DNA from: an uncultured Odoribacter sp.
GTDB lineage: Bacteria; Bacteroidota; Bacteroidia; Bacteroidales; Marinifilaceae
Direction: 5' to 3'
Length of the DNA: 8,657 bases
Assembly: GCA_947039985.1 (NCBI GenBank)
Contig: CAMRAP010000066.1
Location: 1 to 8,657, forward strand
The notes under the pieces are model-generated. The model made no database searches. It saw only the letters and a program-made list of their open reading frames with translations, and was not told the DNA's origin. A program made the translations under genes and the position numbers. Within the stretch, counting starts at the first letter, position 1, and every line of letters begins with the position of its first letter. This document shows positions 6,653 through 8,657 of the stretch, piece after piece.

Positions 6653-8152
6653 ATGAATGTAAAGGAATGGACTCAGCAGCTTATTAAACCAGCTGAAATC
6701 GAGAAATATCTGATAAATGGTAAGGATTTTATAGATGAAAGATCTATTTTTGAAGACCTTGAAAAGTATAAAAATCCAGATAAACAGCAGGTAAGGGATA
6801 TATTAAAAAAGTCTTTAGACATAAAGTTACTTACGCCAGCGGAAACAGCGATTCTTTTAAACGTAGACGATGCTGAACTTTTAGAGGAGATGCAGGAAAC
6901 TGCTTTAGCCGTAAAAAAGAAAGTGTATGATAATCGCATTGTCTTTTTTGCCCCCCTTTATTGCTCTAATCTTTGTGTGAACGGTTGTGTCTATTGTGGA
7001 TTTCGTAGCGATAACTGTTCAGAGAAACGTCATGTATTAAGCATGGAAGAAGTGCGTAGGGAGACTGAAGCAGTGATTGATGAAGGACATAAACGTTTAA
7101 TTGCAGTATATGGTGAACATCCGCAAAGTGATGCTGATTATATAGTGAATTCTATGGAGACCATCTATGCCACTAAAAGAGACACCCCAAGTGGTAATGG
7201 TTTTAATAATATTCGTCGGGTGAATGTGAATGCAGCTCCAATGAGTATTGCAGACCTGCGGAAGCTTTGGCGAGCAGGGATTGGGACGTATCAGGTTTTT
7301 CAAGAGACTTACCACCGAGAACGTTATGCTGAAGTGCATCCTGCCAATACGGTGAAAGGTGATTATCGTTGGCGTTTATACGCAATGCACAGAGCCATGG
7401 ATGCAGGTATTGATGATGTGGCTACTGCTGCTTTATTTGGATTGTACGACTGGCGTTTTGAAGTGATGGGCTTGATTCACCATGCACATGATTTGGAACG
7501 TCAATTTGGAATAGGACCACACACTATTTCTTTTCCTCGTATGCAACCCGCATTAGGTTCGTTTATGAGCGAAAATTCACCTTATTTAGTTAGTGATGAT
7601 GCTTGCAGGCATTTGGTTACGGTCTTGCGTTTAGCAGTGCCCTATGCTGGTTTAATTGTCACTGCCCGAGAAAGTGCAGACTTGCGTCGCGAAATTATAA
7701 AGTATGGATGTACGCAAACTGATGCTTCATCAAAAATTGGTATAGGTGCTTATTCTGCTAAAAAAGTGCAACAAGATAATGCGGATAAAGTGCAGTTTAT
7801 GCTAGGAGATGAACGGAGTTTGGATGAGGTGGTACGTGAGCTGGCAGAGGATGGTCATATCACTTCATTTTGTACCGCAGGTTACCGTTGTGGGCGAACG
7901 GGCGATAAAATCATGAATCTTTTAGGGAAAGGGATTGAAGGAAAATTCTGCAAGCTTAATGCTGTTCTGACTTTCCGTGAATACCTGAATGATTATGCTT
8001 CTCCCGAAACTCGCCAATGGGGTGAGAAATTGATTGCTAAAGAGCTACGTGAAATAGAAAATACGCCTTTCTTTACCGATAAAAAATTGTTATCTACTTT
8101 TCAAACTTACTATAAGCGTATCGCTTCAGGGGAGCGGGATTTGTATATGTAA
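6653..8152 (+). CDS. hydG: HydG-type radical SAM tyrosine lyase, [FeFe] hydrogenase H-cluster maturase
   Basis: A 499-aa radical SAM enzyme. HydG cleaves tyrosine to p-cresol and dehydroglycine and turns the latter into CO and cyanide, delivered as an Fe(CO)2(CN) synthon for the H-cluster. The SAM-cluster motif is C108-x3-C112-x2-C115 (CVNGCVYCGFR). Family segments follow: IRRVNVNAAPMS, YQVFQETYHRERYAEVHP (residues 213-230), LFGLYDWRFEVMGL with the nearby His277 at the place of the auxiliary-cluster histidine, and GIGPHTISFPRMQPA. The C-terminal cluster motif differs from canonical C-x2-C-x22-C: C407 and C433 keep the right spacing, but the middle position (410) is Gly and a new Cys stands at 413 (CTAGYRCGRTG). 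ATG 6653 is the only fitting start. The convergent neighbour is an [FeFe] hydrogenase; HydE and HydF are not visible. It could be a HydG paralogue with altered chemistry. Confidence 0.9.
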   Translation: MNVKEWTQQLIKPAEIEKYLINGKDFIDERSIFEDLEKYKNPDKQQVRDILKKSLDIKLLTPAETAILLNVDDAELLEEMQETALAVKKKVYDNRIVFFAPLYCSNLCVNGCVYCGFRSDNCSEKRHVLSMEEVRRETEAVIDEGHKRLIAVYGEHPQSDADYIVNSMETIYATKRDTPSGNGFNNIRRVNVNAAPMSIADLRKLWRAGIGTYQVFQETYHRERYAEVHPANTVKGDYRWRLYAMHRAMDAGIDDVATAALFGLYDWRFEVMGLIHHAHDLERQFGIGPHTISFPRMQPALGSFMSENSPYLVSDDACRHLVTVLRLAVPYAGLIVTARESADLRREIIKYGCTQTDASSKIGIGAYSAKKVQQDNADKVQFMLGDERSLDEVVRELAEDGHITSFCTAGYRCGRTGDKIMNLLGKGIEGKFCKLNAVLTFREYLNDYASPETRQWGEKLIAKELREIENTPFFTDKKLLSTFQTYYKRIASGERDLYM

Positions 8153-8155
8153 ATG

Positions 8156-8196
8156 AAAAACACCCCAAAAGTTCAGCAAGTACTTTTGGGGTGTTT
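8156..8196. terminator. Bidirectional Rho-independent terminator between HydG and the hydrogenase
   Basis: CACCCCAAAAGT (8161-8172) and ACTTTTGGGGTG (8182-8193) form a perfect 12-bp GC-containing stem with a 9-nt loop. A/T pairs at 8158-8160 with 8194-8196 extend it to 15 bp. The A5 run on the left serves as a U-tract for minus-strand transcripts, and GTTTAG follows on the right, so it can end both converging genes. Confidence 0.85.
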
Positions 8197-8208
8197 AGTT
8201 GATCTGAT

Positions 8209-8657
8209 TTATAGATTTTTTTTGAGTTGGCGTTTAGCTAGCGTAAGAGGAGCAAGGGAACAAGGTCCATTGATGCATCCTTTCTCGCATGCCATCACTT
8301 CTACAAATTGATGTGTAGGCTTTTTAGGCATTACTTTTAGTAGGGCTTGATTCTTTTTGTCAAGTCCTTCGATGGAAGTCGTTGTATATTTATCCCCAAC
8401 AACATTGACTACTGCATCACGCACTCCGCCTGCTTGAGCGAATCCTCTACCATATTTAGTGACCTCTGCATTCAATTCTTTTTCGCCACACTCAGGTACA
8501 TTGATCTCATAGGCAACTAAGAAAGCACCTAATTCTTCGAAGCTCATGACATAATCAACTTCCTCTACACAGTCTGCTTCATGGCGTTTTGCAAGGCATG
8601 GCCAATAAATACAACTTCAGCATCTGGATATTTTTCTTTGGCATAGCGAGCGGCATA
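8209..8657 (-). pseudogene. [FeFe] hydrogenase catalytic-domain gene, C-terminal part, with a one-base frameshift; 5' end outside the window
   Basis: Reading in from the right edge, the minus strand encodes YAARYAKEKYPDAEVVFIG (8657-8601). Homology continues only in the next frame, as PCLAKRHEADCVEEVDYVM and onward to the stop at 8209. The join is at ATTGG/CCATGC, so one base is missing near 8601-8603, and without it translation stops at 8565-8567. Together the frames give motif L2 as IGPCLAKRHEAD (canonical MPCxxKxxE) and motif L3 as EVMACEKGCINGPCSL (canonical ExMACxxGCxxGGGQ). Both L3 cysteines and the L2 cysteine that bind the H-cluster are present. The protein ends 22 residues after the second L3 cysteine, with no PAS or other C-terminal domain. 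Motif L1 and the N-terminal ferredoxin-like part lie outside the window. Whether this is a true mutation or a sequencing error cannot be told here. Confidence 0.8.

Noticed and set aside
6673..7385. Minus-strand frames opposite hydG (6673-6939, 7097-7339, 7203-7385)
   Set aside because: They overlap the conserved radical SAM domain, and their translations are low in complexity or without motifs.
8545..8547. ATG as the start of a separate 112-aa protein (8209-8547, minus strand)
   Set aside because: Hydrogenase homology, including motif L2 (GPCLAKRHEAD), continues upstream in the same frame and then in the next frame, so this Met is internal to a broken larger gene.
8589..8610. Programmed -1 frameshift in the hydrogenase gene
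   Set aside because: The bases around the shift (GTATTTATTGGCCATGCC) contain no canonical X-XXY-YYZ slippery heptamer, and I saw no evident stimulatory hairpin; a deletion or sequencing error is simpler.

Overview
The window looks like chromosome from an AT-rich member of the Bacteroidota, most likely order Bacteroidales. The grounds are A-rich leaders with little or no Shine-Dalgarno sequence, a perfect TAnnTTTG-type -7 box, a Bacteroidales-style lipoprotein with an LASC lipobox, and a DUF5723-type envelope protein. I cannot fix the family or genus from sequence alone. No tRNA, rRNA, CRISPR array, insertion sequence or phage gene is visible.

Positions 1-1782 hold the end of a SUF iron-sulfur assembly operon: sufS (5' end outside the window), sufE, and a SufT-like MIP18/DUF59 gene. 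All are on the + strand, 11 and 21 nt apart, and are closed by an AT-rich hairpin terminator. Positions 1739-2064 are a 326-nt non-coding stretch with several inverted repeats. Positions 2065-5906 hold an envelope pair on the + strand: a 597-aa lipoprotein and a 605-aa DUF5723-type predicted outer-membrane protein with a C-terminal SPOR domain. The pair ends at a (GTTT)6 tract running into a strong terminator.

Positions 5905-8657 form a redox and hydrogenase region. A flavodoxin-fold oxidoreductase with an Isf-like cysteine cluster (- strand) is divergent from a HydG-type radical SAM maturase (+ strand). HydG converges, across a bidirectional terminator, on the 3' end of an [FeFe] hydrogenase (- strand). 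The hydrogenase carries a one-base frameshift at about 8601-8603 and runs off the right edge.

The working links are these. SufS and SufE mobilise sulfur for Fe-S clusters, and SufT helps maturation. HydG (itself Fe-S dependent) makes the Fe(CO)(CN) precursor of the hydrogenase H-cluster, so HydG and the hydrogenase belong together; HydE and HydF are not in the window. The lipoprotein and SPOR-barrel pair are probably a separate envelope unit of unknown function.

The points most worth a second look are the altered C-terminal cluster motif of HydG (CxxG plus a displaced Cys), the non-canonical H-cluster motifs and frameshift of the hydrogenase, and the lipoprotein/SPOR-barrel pair.
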